Shown here: piece after piece, positions 1-9,170 of the stretch
How positions within the stretch are numbered: the stretch's first letter is position 1
Layout of the letters: each line of letters starts with the position of its first letter
Assembly: GCF_000426045.1 (NCBI RefSeq)
Contig: NZ_AUEP01000005.1
Coordinates: forward strand, 124,001-188,000
Length of the DNA stretch: 64,000 nt
Reading direction: 5' to 3'
From: Marmoricola sp. URHB0036
GTDB lineage: Bacteria > Actinomycetota > Actinomycetes > Propionibacteriales > Nocardioidaceae
Notes under the pieces: generated by a model
What the model was told of the DNA's origin: nothing
What the model saw: the letters and a program-made list of their open reading frames with translations, nothing else
The model's database searches: none
Made by a program: the position numbers and the translations under genes

Positions 1-1209
1 GACCCCGAGCAGACCTTCGAGGTGCCGCCCGCGGTCATCGAGCACACCCGGGCCCTGCGTGAGCGCGGTGCCGAGAACGGCGCCCTCTGGGACGAGCAGT
101 ACGCCGCCTGGGCCAAGAAGCACCCGACCCAGGAGAAGCTGCTCCACCGGATGAAGGAGCGCCGGCTGCCCGAGGGCTGGGCCGACGCGTTGCCCACCTT
201 CCCGGCCGACGAGAAGGGGATGGCGACCCGCAAGGCCTCCGGGGCCGTGATCCAGGCGATGGCCAAGGTCGTGCCCGAGCTGTGGGGCGGCTCCGCCGAC
301 CTGGCCGAGTCCAACAACACCACCATCGAGGACGCTCCCTCGTTCCTGCCCGACGCCCGCGCCACCAAGATGTGGAAGGCCGACCCGCTGGCCGGCCGGG
401 TGCTGCACTTCGGCATCCGCGAGCACGGCATGGGCTCGATCATGAACGGCATCGCCGTGCACGGAGGCACCCGTGTCTTCGGCGGCACCTTCCTCACCTT
501 CTCCGACTACATGCGCGGTGCGGTGCGGCTGGCGTCGCTGATGGGCCTGCCGGTCACCTACGTCTGGACCCACGACTCCATCGGGCTCGGCGAGGACGGG
601 CCGACGCACCAGCCGGTCGAGCACCTGGCTGCGTTGCGCGCGATCCCGGGTCTCGACGTCGTACGCCCGGCGGACGCCAACGAGACGGCCGCCTGCTGGC
701 AGGCCGTGATGGAGAACACCGACCGCCCGACCGGCCTGATCCTGACCCGCCAGAACGTGCCGGTCTTCCCCCGCGGCGAGGACGGCTTCGCGACCACCGA
801 CGATGTCCACAAGGGCGGCTACGTCCTCGTCGACGCCGAGGACGGCAACCCCGACGTCGTCCTGGTCGGCACCGGCTCCGAGGTACAGCTCGCCGTGCAG
901 GCCCGGGCGATGCTCGCCGAGAAGGGCGTCAAGGCCCGCGTCGTCTCGATGCCGTGCCGGGAATGGTTCGACGCCCAGGAGTCTTCCTACAAGGAGAGCG
1001 TGATCCCGCCGAACATCAAGGCGCGCGTCTCCGTCGAGGCGGGGGTGGCGCAGGGCTGGCGCGAGATCGTCGGCGACCACGGCAAGATCGTGTCGCTGGA
1101 GCACTACGGCGCATCCGCTGACTTCGCCCGGATCTACCGGGAGTTCGGGATCACCGCACAGGCCGTCGCAGACGCGGCCGAGGACAGCATCCGGGTGGCC
1201 ACCGGCTGA
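1..1209 (+). CDS. tkt: Transketolase, C-terminal part (5' end outside window)
   Basis: The reading frame is open from base 1, so the gene starts upstream; 402 residues remain of about 700 usual for the family. Transketolase moves two-carbon ketol units between sugar phosphates in the non-oxidative pentose phosphate pathway, using thiamine diphosphate, in the cytosol. Visible are the pyrimidine-binding domain ([10 protein letters not shown], then [13 protein letters not shown] with the catalytic Glu, and [19 protein letters not shown]) and the C-terminal domain. It heads a plus-strand sugar phosphate operon, with tal 54 bp downstream. Base composition matches its neighbours. The family call is secure. 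Confidence 0.97.
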   Translation, partial: DPEQTFEVPPAVIEHTRALRERGAENGALWDEQYAAWAKKHPTQEKLLHRMKERRLPEGWADALPTFPADEKGMATRKASGAVIQAMAKVVPELWGGSADLAESNNTTIEDAPSFLPDARATKMWKADPLAGRVLHFGIREHGMGSIMNGIAVHGGTRVFGGTFLTFSDYMRGAVRLASLMGLPVTYVWTHDSIGLGEDGPTHQPVEHLAALRAIPGLDVVRPADANETAACWQAVMENTDRPTGLILTRQNVPVFPRGEDGFATTDDVHKGGYVLVDAEDGNPDVVLVGTGSEVQLAVQARAMLAEKGVKARVVSMPCREWFDAQESSYKESVIPPNIKARVSVEAGVAQGWREIVGDHGKIVSLEHYGASADFARIYREFGITAQAVADAAEDSIRVATG

Positions 1210-1263
1210 ACAGCACGGTCGGGACCACCGGCAACCGATCAACGACGACAGGGAGTGCATCAC

Positions 1264-2382
1264 ATGACTGACCACCTGCAGGAGCTGACGGAGGCTGGGG
1301 TCTCCATCTGGCTCGACGACCTCTCACGCGAGCGCCTCGAGACCGGCAACCTCGCCGACCTGGTCCAGGACGACCACGTCGTGGGCGTGACCACCAACCC
1401 CTCGATCTTCGCCGCGGCCATCGCCGACGGCGAGCGGTACACCGACCAGGTCCGCCAGCTCGCCGCCGAGGGCGCCGACGTCGACCGGACGGTCTTCGCC
1501 CTGACGACGACCGACGTACGCAACGCCTGCGATGTCCTCAAGCCGGTGTTCGACGCCACCAACGGGGTCGACGGGCGGGTCTCGATCGAGGTCGCGCCTG
1601 ATCTCGCCTTCGACACCGACGAGACCCTGGGCTCCGCCAAGGAGCTGTGGAAGGAGGTCGACCGGGAGAACCTCTTCATCAAGATCCCGGCCACCACCGA
1701 GGGCGCCCCAGCGATCAGCGACGCGCTCGCGGAGGGGATCAGCATCAACGTCACGCTGATCTTCGGCCTCGACCGCTACCAGGGGGTCATGGAGGCCTAC
1801 GCCGCCGGCCTCGAGAAGGCGCTCGACGCCGGGCTGGACCTCTCCAAGATCCACTCGGTCGCGTCGTTCTTCGTCTCGCGGGTCGACACCGAGATCGACA
1901 ACCGGCTGAACAAGACCGGCGCCCCGGACGACCTGCGCGGCAAGGCCGGTGTCGCCAACGCCCGGCTCGCCTACGAGGCCTACGAGAAGTTCTTCTCCGG
2001 CGAGCGGTGGGACAAGCTCGCCGCGGCGGGAGCCAACCGCCAGCGTCCGCTCTGGGCCTCGACCGGCGTCAAGAACCCTGACTACAAGGACACCATGTAC
2101 GTCGACGACCTGGTCGTCGAGAACACCGTGAACACGATGCCGGAGAAGACCCTGCTGGCCGTCAAGGACCACAGCGAGATCATCGGCGACCAGGTCCGGC
2201 CGAACTACGACGACGCCCGCGCGGTGATGAAGTCCCTGGCCGATGCCGGCATCGACTACGACGACGTGATCGCCACTCTCGAGCAGGAGGGCGTCGACAA
2301 GTTCCTCGCGGCATGGAACGAGCTCCTGGCCACCGTGAAGACGAACCTCGACGGGGCCCGCAACGAGGACGGCGCCCAGTGA
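1264..2382 (+). CDS. tal: Transaldolase
   Basis: A 372-residue transaldolase of the longer actinobacterial/cyanobacterial type, transferring a dihydroxyacetone unit between sugar phosphates. [11 protein letters not shown] carries the Schiff-base lysine of the barrel and [14 protein letters not shown] is the second signature. A GTG lies further upstream at 1255, but the ATG at 1264 is preceded by AGGGAG at 1250-1255 at normal spacing, so I start there. Its stop overlaps the pgi start in GTGA, suggesting translational coupling within the tkt-tal-pgi-zwf-opcA-pgl operon. Confidence 0.95.
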   Translation: MTDHLQELTEAGVSIWLDDLSRERLETGNLADLVQDDHVVGVTTNPSIFAAAIADGERYTDQVRQLAAEGADVDRTVFALTTTDVRNACDVLKPVFDATNGVDGRVSIEVAPDLAFDTDETLGSAKELWKEVDRENLFIKIPATTEGAPAISDALAEGISINVTLIFGLDRYQGVMEAYAAGLEKALDAGLDLSKIHSVASFFVSRVDTEIDNRLNKTGAPDDLRGKAGVANARLAYEAYEKFFSGERWDKLAAAGANRQRPLWASTGVKNPDYKDTMYVDDLVVENTVNTMPEKTLLAVKDHSEIIGDQVRPNYDDARAVMKSLADAGIDYDDVIATLEQEGVDKFLAAWNELLATVKTNLDGARNEDGAQ

Positions 2383-4016
2383 CCGACTGGAGCACCACGT
2401 CGGGCGACGGGTTCGAGCTGTTCTTCGGCTACCGGGACGAGAACGCCTTCGCCTCGACCGTCGAGCAGCTGGTCACCGACGGGGTGGCGTCCGGCATCGC
2501 CAAGCGCAACGCGACGCTGTGGGGCCCGGAGGCCGAGTCCGAGGCCGGCAAACGGCTGGCCTGGGTGGGCCTCGCGGAGGAGTCGCGGCCGCTGGTCGAC
2601 GAGATCGTCGGCCTGCGCGACGTGCTGGCCGACCGAGGCTGCTCCCGCATCGTGCTGTGCGGCATGGGCGGGTCCTCGCTCGCGCCCGAGGTCATCTGCG
2701 CCACCCACGGCGTGGAGCTGACCGTGCTGGACTCCTCCGACCCTGACTACGTCCGCGGCGCCATCGGAGAGAACCTCGAGAGCACGGTCGTCGTGGTCTC
2801 GAGCAAGTCCGGCGGCACGGTCGAGACCGACAGCCAGAAGCGCGCCTACGAACAGGCCTTCCGCGACGCCGACCTCGAGCCGGCGGCCCACATCATCGTG
2901 GTCACCGACCCGGGCTCACCCCTCGACGAGTCCGCCACCGAGGCGGGCTACCGCGTCTTCCACGCCGACCCCGACGTCGGTGGGCGCTACTCGGCGCTGA
3001 CCGCGTTCGGGCTGGTGCCCAGTGGGCTGGCCGGCGCCGACATCGGGCGTCTGCTCGACGAGGCAGCGGCCATCCAGCCGCGGCTCGAGGCCGACGACCC
3101 CGACAACCCGGCGCTGCGGCTAGGTGCCCTGCTGGGGGCGGCCAACACGGAGGGCGTCGACAAGGTGGTGCTCGGCGACAAGGACTCCGGGATCGTCGGC
3201 TTCGGCGACTGGGCCGAGCAGCTGATCGCCGAGTCGACCGGGAAGAACGGCAAGGGCATCCTGCCGGTCGTCGTACCCTCCCTGGACGCGCCGAACTTCT
3301 CGCCGAGCACGAAGGACGAGGTCCTGGTCACGATCGGCTCCGGCGTACACATGGACGCACTGCCGTCCTCCGGCTGGGGCGCCGCCGTGTCCGCGTCGTT
3401 GGGCGCCCAGATGCTGCTGTGGGAGTACGCCACCGCCGTCGCCGGTCGCATCATCGGGATCAACCCGTTCGACCAGCCCGACGTCGAGAGCGCGAAGCAG
3501 GCCGCCCGCGACATGCTCGAGGGCGGCGGAGACAAGCCGACGCCGGTCTTCACCGACGGTCCCGTCGAGGTGTACGCCACCGACGGGCTGCTCTCCGGCG
3601 AGAGCACCGTGGCCGACGCCGTGGCCACCCTGCTCGGGCAGCTCGACCCCGAGCACGGCTACCTGGCCGTGATGGCCTACCTCGACCGCGCCCGGCAGGC
3701 CCACCTGGCCCACGTGCGCGACCACCTGGCGGAGCGGACCGGGCGGCCGACGACGTTCGGCTGGGGTCCGCGCTTCCTGCACTCGACCGGGCAGTACCAC
3801 AAGGGCGGGCCACCCACCGGGGTCTACCTGCAGGTCACGGCCGAGCCCTTGCAGGACCTCGAGATCCCCGGGCGCCCGTTCACCTTCGGCGGCTTCATCA
3901 GCGCCCAGGCGATCGGTGACGCCTCCGTGCTCGCCGACCACGGGCGGCCCGTCCTCCGGTTGCACCTCACCGACCAGCAAGCCGGCCTCGGCGTGCTGCG
4001 GGAGACCCTCAGGTGA
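2379..4016 (+). CDS. pgi: Glucose-6-phosphate isomerase
   Basis: A 545-residue cytosolic isomerase interconverting glucose 6-phosphate and fructose 6-phosphate, linking glycolysis to the oxidative pentose phosphate branch encoded next to it. SIS-type sugar-phosphate binding segments are visible ([11 protein letters not shown] near residue 95, [12 protein letters not shown] near 140). The GTG at 2379 overlaps the tal stop by 4 bp; an upstream in-frame start at 2313 would lie inside tal and encode an Arg/Pro-rich tail foreign to the family. The 3' end overlaps zwf by 4 bp. It resembles the Pgi-like proteins found beside zwf in actinobacteria. Confidence 0.93.
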   Translation: MTDWSTTSGDGFELFFGYRDENAFASTVEQLVTDGVASGIAKRNATLWGPEAESEAGKRLAWVGLAEESRPLVDEIVGLRDVLADRGCSRIVLCGMGGSSLAPEVICATHGVELTVLDSSDPDYVRGAIGENLESTVVVVSSKSGGTVETDSQKRAYEQAFRDADLEPAAHIIVVTDPGSPLDESATEAGYRVFHADPDVGGRYSALTAFGLVPSGLAGADIGRLLDEAAAIQPRLEADDPDNPALRLGALLGAANTEGVDKVVLGDKDSGIVGFGDWAEQLIAESTGKNGKGILPVVVPSLDAPNFSPSTKDEVLVTIGSGVHMDALPSSGWGAAVSASLGAQMLLWEYATAVAGRIIGINPFDQPDVESAKQAARDMLEGGGDKPTPVFTDGPVEVYATDGLLSGESTVADAVATLLGQLDPEHGYLAVMAYLDRARQAHLAHVRDHLAERTGRPTTFGWGPRFLHSTGQYHKGGPPTGVYLQVTAEPLQDLEIPGRPFTFGGFISAQAIGDASVLADHGRPVLRLHLTDQQAGLGVLRETLR

Positions 4017-5575
4017 CGACGACTGGCAACCAGCGGGCCTCATGGACGAACCCGCTGCGGGATCCCGACGATCGTCGGTTGCCGCGCATCGCGGGTCCGT
4101 GCGGCCTGGTGCTCTTCGGCGTCACCGGCGACCTCGCCCGCAAGAAGGTGATGCCGGCGATCTACGACCTGGCCAACCGCGGCCTGCTGCCACCTGGCTT
4201 CAGCCTGGTCGGCTACGCCCGACGTGACTGGGCCCACCAGGACTTCGCCCAGATCGTGCACGACTCGGTGCGCCAGCACGCCCGCACCGAGTTCCGCGAG
4301 GAGGTGTGGCGCCAGCTCGCCGAGGGGTTCCGGTTCGTGTCGGGCGACTTCGGTGACGACGCCGACTTCGACAAGCTCCGGCGCACCATCGAGGAGCTCG
4401 ACGAGGTGCGCGGCACGGCCGGCAACCACGCCTTCTACCTCTCCATCCCCCCGAAGTTCTTCGGCCCGGTCATCGACCAGCTCGAGGAGCACGGCCTCTC
4501 CGACGGTGGCGAGCACTCCTGGCGACGGGTGGTCGTGGAGAAGCCGTTCGGCCACGACCTCGAGTCGGCCCGCGCGCTGAACGCGACCATCAACAAGGTG
4601 TTTCCGCCTGAGTCGGTCTTCCGGATCGACCACTACCTCGGCAAGGAGACGGTGCAGAACATCCTGGCGATGCGCTTCGCCAACAACCTGTTCGAGCCGA
4701 TCTGGAACGCCAACTACGTCGACCACGTGCAGATCACCATGGCCGAGGACATCGGCATCGGCGGGCGCGCGGGGTACTACGACGGCATCGGTGCTGCCCG
4801 CGACGTCATCCAGAACCACCTGCTCCAGCTGATGGCGCTGGTGGCGATGGAGGAGCCCACCTCCTTCGACGCCGCCAGTCTCCGGATCGAGAAGCAGAAG
4901 GTGCTCTCGTCCGTCGTACTCCCCCGGCGGCTGGACCTCTACACGGCCCGCGGCCAGTACGCCGCCGGCTGGGCCGGGGGTGAACAGGTCAACGGGTACC
5001 TCGACGAGGACGACATCAAGAACACCTCGACCACCGAGACGTTCGCTGCCATCCGGGTCGACGTCGAGACCAGGCGGTGGGCCGGGGTGCCGTTCTACCT
5101 GCGCACCGGCAAGCGGCTCGGTCGTCGGGTGACCGAGGTCGCCGTGGTGTTCAAGCGGGCGCCGCACCTGCCGTTCACCGCCACCGCGACCGAGGACCTG
5201 ACCCACAACGCGATCGTGTTCCGCATCCAGCCCGACGAGGGCGCGACCATCCGCTTCGGGTCGAAGGTGCCCGGCAGCTCGATGGAGATCCGCGACGTGA
5301 ACATGGACTTCGCCTACGGCGGGTCGTTCACCGAGGCCAGTCCGGAGGCCTACGAGCGACTGATCCTCGACGTGCTCCTCGGTGACCCGCCGCTGTTCCC
5401 CCAGCAGGACGAGGTCGAGCTCTCCTGGAAGATCCTCGACCCCGTGCTCGAGCACTGGGCCAAGCAGGATGCTGCCGGGAAGGCGAAACCCGAGCAGTAC
5501 GAGTCGGGCAACTGGGGCCCGGAGTCCGCGCACGCCATGTTGGCCCGCGACGGCCGCGTCTGGAGGCGACCCTGA
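4013..5575 (+). CDS. zwf: Glucose-6-phosphate 1-dehydrogenase
   Basis: A 520-residue dehydrogenase that oxidises glucose 6-phosphate to 6-phosphogluconolactone with NADP+, the entry step of the oxidative pentose phosphate pathway. The N-terminal Rossmann fingerprint is LFGVTGDLARKK, and the substrate-site signature RIDHYLGKETVQN is present around residue 205. The GTG start overlaps the pgi stop. Its stop is followed by a 58-bp gap before opcA that looks like an inserted repeat (5574-5639); the ancestral arrangement was probably an overlap. OpcA, encoded next, is known in actinobacteria to be needed for assembly or activity of this enzyme. Confidence 0.97.
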   Translation: MTTTGNQRASWTNPLRDPDDRRLPRIAGPCGLVLFGVTGDLARKKVMPAIYDLANRGLLPPGFSLVGYARRDWAHQDFAQIVHDSVRQHARTEFREEVWRQLAEGFRFVSGDFGDDADFDKLRRTIEELDEVRGTAGNHAFYLSIPPKFFGPVIDQLEEHGLSDGGEHSWRRVVVEKPFGHDLESARALNATINKVFPPESVFRIDHYLGKETVQNILAMRFANNLFEPIWNANYVDHVQITMAEDIGIGGRAGYYDGIGAARDVIQNHLLQLMALVAMEEPTSFDAASLRIEKQKVLSSVVLPRRLDLYTARGQYAAGWAGGEQVNGYLDEDDIKNTSTTETFAAIRVDVETRRWAGVPFYLRTGKRLGRRVTEVAVVFKRAPHLPFTATATEDLTHNAIVFRIQPDEGATIRFGSKVPGSSMEIRDVNMDFAYGGSFTEASPEAYERLILDVLLGDPPLFPQQDEVELSWKILDPVLEHWAKQDAAGKAKPEQYESGNWGPESAHAMLARDGRVWRRP

Positions 5576-5639
5576 TGATCTCACCCCACCAGCTCGCTCC
5601 GCTGGCGCTCCGCGACCGGGCGGGGACCCCGAGATGATC
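5574..5639. repeat. GC-rich insert flanked by 7-bp direct repeats between zwf and opcA
   Basis: GATGATC occurs at 5574-5580, on the zwf stop, and again at 5633-5639, on the opcA start, enclosing 52 bp. The insert contains CCAGC and GCTGG arms around a short loop, plus GCTCGCTCCGCTGGCGCTCC, a composition typical of short palindromic repeats in this lineage. Removing one copy plus the insert would restore TGATG, an overlapping stop/start like the tight junctions elsewhere in the operon. This looks like target-site duplication by a small non-autonomous element. That is an inference; only the direct repeat and hairpin are seen. Confidence 0.6.
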
Positions 5640-6542
5640 GAGCTGACCGACACCAACGCAGCCGGCATCGCCGCCGAGCTGGTGCGTGCGCGCACCAAGG
5701 CAGGCTCGCCGGCGATGGGCATGGTGATGACCCTGATCATCGTGGTCGACGAGGACACCTCCGACGAGGCGATGGCTTCGGCCCGGGCCGCCTCGAAGGA
5801 GCACCCGGCGCGCGTGCTCGGGGTCATCCTCGGGGACGCCCGCGGCAAGGCCGAGGTGAACGCCCAGGTGGGGACCGGCTCGGGATGGAGCGGCGAGACA
5901 GCGCTGATCCGGCTCAAGGGTGAGGTGGTCAAGCACGCCGAGTCCGTCGTACTCCCCTTGCTGCTGCCCGACTCCCCGGTCGCCATCTGGTGGCCGACCG
6001 ACGCTCCGGAGGACCCGGCGTCCGACCCGCTGGGTGCGTTGGCGCAGCGGCGGATCACCGACTCCGCGGCGGTCACGCGCGGCAAGACCAAGGCGATCCA
6101 CCGGCAGTGTTCGTCGTACGCCATGGGCAACACCGACCTGGCCTGGACCCGGATCACGCCGTGGCGCGCGCTGCTCGCGGCCGCGCTCGACCAGTACCCC
6201 GAGAAGGTGACGTCGGCGTCGGTGACCGCCGAGCGGATCAGCCCGAGCGCCGACCTGCTCGTCGCCTGGCTCAACGACCGGCTCCGCGTGGACGTGTCGC
6301 GGCACACCTCCGGGGGGCCGGGCATCACCGAGGTGGTGATGAGCACCAGGTCGGGAGACATCACCATCAGCCGTGGTGACGGCAAGCTGGCCAGGTTCTC
6401 CTCCCCCGGTCAGCCGGACCGGCCCGTGGCGCTGAAGCGTCGCGACGTACCCGAGCTGCTGGCCGAGGAGCTGCGGCGCCTGGACGAGGACGACACCTAC
6501 GCATCCGCGGCGAAGCGACTCGTGAGGCTGGCCTCGCGGTGA
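5634..6542 (+). CDS. opcA: Glucose-6-phosphate dehydrogenase assembly protein OpcA
   Basis: A 302-residue OpcA family protein, an accessory factor for the Zwf dehydrogenase encoded just upstream; it has no known catalytic site. Family features include the internal segment PLLLPDSPVAIWWPTDAPE (about residues 105-125). The ATG at 5634 gives the normal N-terminus; the longer open frame upstream overlaps zwf in another frame and is spurious. The stop overlaps the pgl GTG by 4 bp. OpcA next to zwf and pgl is the standard actinobacterial arrangement. Confidence 0.93.
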   Translation: MIELTDTNAAGIAAELVRARTKAGSPAMGMVMTLIIVVDEDTSDEAMASARAASKEHPARVLGVILGDARGKAEVNAQVGTGSGWSGETALIRLKGEVVKHAESVVLPLLLPDSPVAIWWPTDAPEDPASDPLGALAQRRITDSAAVTRGKTKAIHRQCSSYAMGNTDLAWTRITPWRALLAAALDQYPEKVTSASVTAERISPSADLLVAWLNDRLRVDVSRHTSGGPGITEVVMSTRSGDITISRGDGKLARFSSPGQPDRPVALKRRDVPELLAEELRRLDEDDTYASAAKRLVRLASR

Positions 6543-7267
6543 GCCCACGGGTGGAGGTGCTGCCGTCCGCGGAGGCGCTGGCGACGCGGGTGGCGGCGGA
6601 GATCGTGGCCAAGCTGGTCGCCGTACAGGCCGAGGGACGAGTGCCGTCGATCGCCCTGACCGGCGGCACGATCGCTGACGCGATCTACCGGTCGATCGCC
6701 TCCCTGGAGTCCGACGAGCCGTCGGTCGACTGGATGCAGGTCGACTTCTGGTGGGGAGACGAGCGCTACGTGCCGGCCGACTCCTCCGACCGGAACGACC
6801 GGGCGGTCGGGCTCGACCTGCTCGACGTGGTGACGGTGGACCCGGCTCGGGTGCATGCGATGCCGGCGGCTGACGAGGTCCATCCCGACCTCGAGGCCGC
6901 TGCTGCGTCGTACGACCAGCTGGTGCGTACCCGCGAGCCCGGCGACTTCGACCTCGTGCTCCTCGGGGTCGGTCCGGATGGCCACGTCGCCTCGCTGTTC
7001 CCCGGCTTCCCGCAGCTCGACGTCGACGACCGCATCGCCGTGGCGGTCACCGACTCCCCCAAGCCACCCCCCGAGCGCATCTCGCTCACCTTCACCGCCC
7101 TCAACCAGGCCGGCGAGGTGTGGTTCCTCGTCTCGGGCGAGGGGAAGGCCGACGCCGTCGCCCGCGCCCTGGCCGACGACGGCTCGGTCCACGACACCCC
7201 CGCCCGCGGCATCACCGCCCCCCACCGCACCTGGTGGCTCGACCAGGCAGCAGCAGGTTCCTTGTAG
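6539..7267 (+). CDS. pgl: 6-phosphogluconolactonase
   Basis: A 242-residue lactonase that hydrolyses 6-phosphogluconolactone, the product of Zwf, to 6-phosphogluconate. It belongs to the glucosamine-6-phosphate isomerase/6-phosphogluconolactonase fold: LTGGTIADAIY near residue 40 and WWGDERYVPADSSDRN near residue 71 are family motifs, with LLGVGPDGHVASLFPG near 140. The GTG start overlaps opcA. It ends the operon, and the 32-bp repeats begin 4 bp after its stop. Confidence 0.94.
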   Translation: MSPRVEVLPSAEALATRVAAEIVAKLVAVQAEGRVPSIALTGGTIADAIYRSIASLESDEPSVDWMQVDFWWGDERYVPADSSDRNDRAVGLDLLDVVTVDPARVHAMPAADEVHPDLEAAAASYDQLVRTREPGDFDLVLLGVGPDGHVASLFPGFPQLDVDDRIAVAVTDSPKPPPERISLTFTALNQAGEVWFLVSGEGKADAVARALADDGSVHDTPARGITAPHRTWWLDQAAAGSL

Positions 7268-7271
7268 TTTC

Positions 7272-7367
7272 GCCGAGAGGGCCCTTTTGGTTGGCAGAAG
7301 TACGCCGAGAGGGCAGTTCTGGTTGCTTCGACGGCGCCGACCGGGCAGTTCTGGTTAGCTCGCTCGG
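7272..7367 (+). repeat. Three tandem 32-bp repeats, left flank of DUF559 gene
   Basis: Units start at 7272, 7304 and 7336, exactly 32 bp apart. Each begins GCCGA followed by a GGGC-(2)-TT(C/T)TGGTT core (GCCGAGAGGGC in units 1-2, GCCGACCGGGC in unit 3); the second half is more variable. The array begins 4 bp after the pgl stop and runs into the 3' end of the minus-strand gene at 7355. The same core appears on the other flank in inverted orientation. Confidence 0.85.
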
Positions 7368-8332
7368 CCGTACGGCGTCCACAGCGTGCGCTTGCGGGCC
7401 TGGTCGAAGGCACCGCTCAATCGCGGCAACGGATCAGGGCGTCGGTCGTAGACATCGACCTTGGTGAAGATCTCGAACAGCCACTGTCGCTCGGTGGCGC
7501 ACCACGACCGGCGCTCCTCGTCGTTTTCTCGATCGACCTCGCCCGTGTGGTGCTCCTCGCCGTCGTACTCGGCGGCGAACAGGAGCTCCGGGAGCGTGAT
7601 GTCGAGGCGATAGATGCCGACCCCGTTGTCGTCGTACACCCAGGTCTGCAGGTCGGGTCGCGGTAGGCCCGCGTCGTACCAGTTGAGTCGGAGTCCCGAC
7701 TCCCCGGGCGATTCGGCACGACCGTCGCCCAGGAGAGCAAGGACGCGCAGCTGGCGGACGCCGCGGTAACCCTTGAAGCGCCCGATCTCGGCGATCAGTA
7801 GGTCATGAGGTACGCCGATCCGCAGGAAGCCGTCGATCGCCGCGAGGGCGTCGTACCTCCACAGAAGGCGGCCCAGGTCCAACGCCGTCCTGAGCGCGGT
7901 GGTGACCCGAATCTCCTTGACCACCGTGATGTCGTTGGGCAACAAGCCGCGTCGGCCGGCGTCCACTCCGGGGCGCCGCATGCGGGTGTCGCGCGTGTGG
8001 AAGACATTGATCGGCGGGGGCGTCACCCCTGAGCTGCGCGGCAGGAGATCGACGCCATGGAGCCACGCGGCCGTTCGATCGGTGACTACTGCCCCGGTGG
8101 GAACGACCAAAGAGAGCGCAATGGCGCGGAGATCCATGTCGTCGCGTGCCTGGGCAGCGACGTACACGCCTTGCAGCATGCGTCTGACGTGGCCGCGTTC
8201 GAGCATCGTGCGCAGGGTCTGCCGGGAGACGCCCAGCGCGAGGGCGTCCGCTCCGGTGAAAGGTACGTCGAGCGGGAGCGGACACCGTGACGTGAGAAAC
8301 AGCCGCCGGTCATCGAGCCAGTTGGGATCCAT
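7355..8332 (-). CDS. AbiEi-like HTH / DUF559 nuclease-like protein
   Basis: A 325-residue protein of a type I associate with multicopy genes in Nocardioides. The N-terminal third resembles the AbiEi antitoxin-type winged helix (FTGADALALGVSRQTLRTML, then VRRMLQGVYVAA). The C-terminal part has the DUF559/Vsr-like restriction-endonuclease-fold pattern (LDITLPELLFAAEYDGEEHH, near residue 265). No toxin gene accompanies it. The start at 8332 (MDPNWLDD) is preferred over 8401, which adds a tail unlike the family, though no clear ribosome site is seen. It sits alone between two conserved housekeeping operons, bracketed by inverted arrays of 32-bp repeats, suggesting acquisition as a unit. Function unknown. 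Confidence 0.75.
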   Translation of the reverse strand: MDPNWLDDRRLFLTSRCPLPLDVPFTGADALALGVSRQTLRTMLERGHVRRMLQGVYVAAQARDDMDLRAIALSLVVPTGAVVTDRTAAWLHGVDLLPRSSGVTPPPINVFHTRDTRMRRPGVDAGRRGLLPNDITVVKEIRVTTALRTALDLGRLLWRYDALAAIDGFLRIGVPHDLLIAEIGRFKGYRGVRQLRVLALLGDGRAESPGESGLRLNWYDAGLPRPDLQTWVYDDNGVGIYRLDITLPELLFAAEYDGEEHHTGEVDRENDEERRSWCATERQWLFEIFTKVDVYDRRPDPLPRLSGAFDQARKRTLWTPYGRAS

Positions 8333-8424
8333 CGCGGCAGGATGCCGAGGATGCGGAATCGCTGCTGGACCAATCCACAGGGGCGCCCCGACGGCAACCA
8401 TCTGCGCCCGGTCGGCGTACTCAA

Positions 8425-8520
8425 GCCAACCGGACCAGCCCTGTCAGCGAGCTGCAGCCAACCAGAACAGCCCTGACAGCGGACTGCTGCCAACCAGAAG
8501 TGCCCGGTCGGGGGTTAGAA
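8425..8520 (-). repeat. Three tandem 32-bp repeats, right flank of DUF559 gene
   Basis: Units start at 8425, 8457 and 8489, again exactly 32 bp apart. Each begins GCCAACC(A/G)GA on the plus strand, the reverse complement of the TTCTGGTTGGC core of the left array. The last unit covers the stop codon of rbpA (8515-8517). The two arrays point inward at the gene between them. Confidence 0.85.
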
Positions 8521-8874
8521 GATGACCTCGCCGGACTTGCGGCGTTGGCGGAGGGTCTGGATGGCCTCATTGAGGATGTCCTTGGCCTCGGCGTCGGAGC
8601 GGCGCTCCTTCACGTAGGCGAGGTGGGTCTTGTAGGGCTCGATCTTGGGGGCCGGGGGCGGGTTGTCGGAGTCCATGCTGGCCGGCAGTCCGCAGCGGGG
8701 GCAGTCCCAGGTGTCGGGGACGGTGGCCTCGACCGCGAAGGCGATCAGGGTGCGGTGCTCGTTGGAGCAGAAGTAGGTGACGCTCTGGCGCGGAGCAGCC
8801 TCACCGCGCTCCGCCTCGCCCATGGGGCCTGCGCCGACACGGCTGCCCCGGATGGCGTTTCCTCCGCCTGCCAC
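8515..8874 (-). CDS. rbpA: RNA polymerase-binding protein RbpA
   Basis: A 119-residue actinobacterial RNA polymerase-binding protein that stabilises open complexes with group 1 and 2 sigma factors. The core has FCSNEHRTLIAFAVEATVPD and WDCPRCGLPA, followed by the linker and C-terminal sigma-interaction region (KTHLAYVKERRSDAEAKDIL). The GTG at 8874 is chosen because GGAG lies just upstream and the N-terminus GGGNAIRGSRVGAGPMGE matches the family; the open frame extends to 9033 but overlaps secG. The stop codon lies inside the last 32-bp repeat unit, so the extreme 3' end may have been shaped by that insertion. Confidence 0.95.
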   Translation of the reverse strand: MAGGGNAIRGSRVGAGPMGEAERGEAAPRQSVTYFCSNEHRTLIAFAVEATVPDTWDCPRCGLPASMDSDNPPPAPKIEPYKTHLAYVKERRSDAEAKDILNEAIQTLRQRRKSGEVIF

Positions 8875-8902
8875 GGTGGTCTCCTTCAGAGATCGTTGAG
8901 GA

Positions 8903-9139
8903 TCAGTTGCCGGTCTTGAGCAGCAGCCCGAGCCCGACAACGGTCGCGAACCACACCACGCCGATACCGACGGTGATGCGGTCGAGGTTGCGTTCGGCCA
9001 CGGACGATCCGCCAAGGCCGCTCGAGACGCCACCCCCGAACATGTCGGAGAGCCCGCCGCCGCGCCCCTTGTGGAGGAGCACCAGCAGGATCATCAGCAA
9101 GCTCGTGATCACGAGCAAGACCTCGAAGACGATAACCAC
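8903..9139 (-). CDS. secG: Preprotein translocase subunit SecG
   Basis: A 78-residue membrane subunit of the SecYEG channel with two hydrophobic helices (residues about 1-22 and 55-74) and a Gly-rich cytoplasmic loop (KGRGGGLSDMFGGGV), the family hallmark. The GTG at 9139 is preceded by TAGGCT at 9147-9152 (minus strand) only 7 nt upstream and no Shine-Dalgarno sequence, suggesting a leaderless transcript. It follows tpiA with a 31-bp gap, the usual actinobacterial order. Confidence 0.93.
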   Translation of the reverse strand: MVIVFEVLLVITSLLMILLVLLHKGRGGGLSDMFGGGVSSGLGGSSVAERNLDRITVGIGVVWFATVVGLGLLLKTGN

Positions 9140-9170
9140 GGTGGGGAGCCTAACTGATCAGGCGCGCGGT

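Noticed and set aside
4040-6385. A 781-residue open frame antisense to zwf and opcA
   Set aside because: High GC makes antisense frames long. It lacks any family motif, and the sense strand encodes two clear enzymes with proper starts.
5328-6548. Antisense 406-residue frame over opcA
   Set aside because: Gly/Arg/Val-rich shadow without domains, opposite a well-supported gene.
7272-8520. CRISPR array
   Set aside because: The 32-bp units are contiguous tandem copies with no unique spacers between them, only three per side, and no cas genes.
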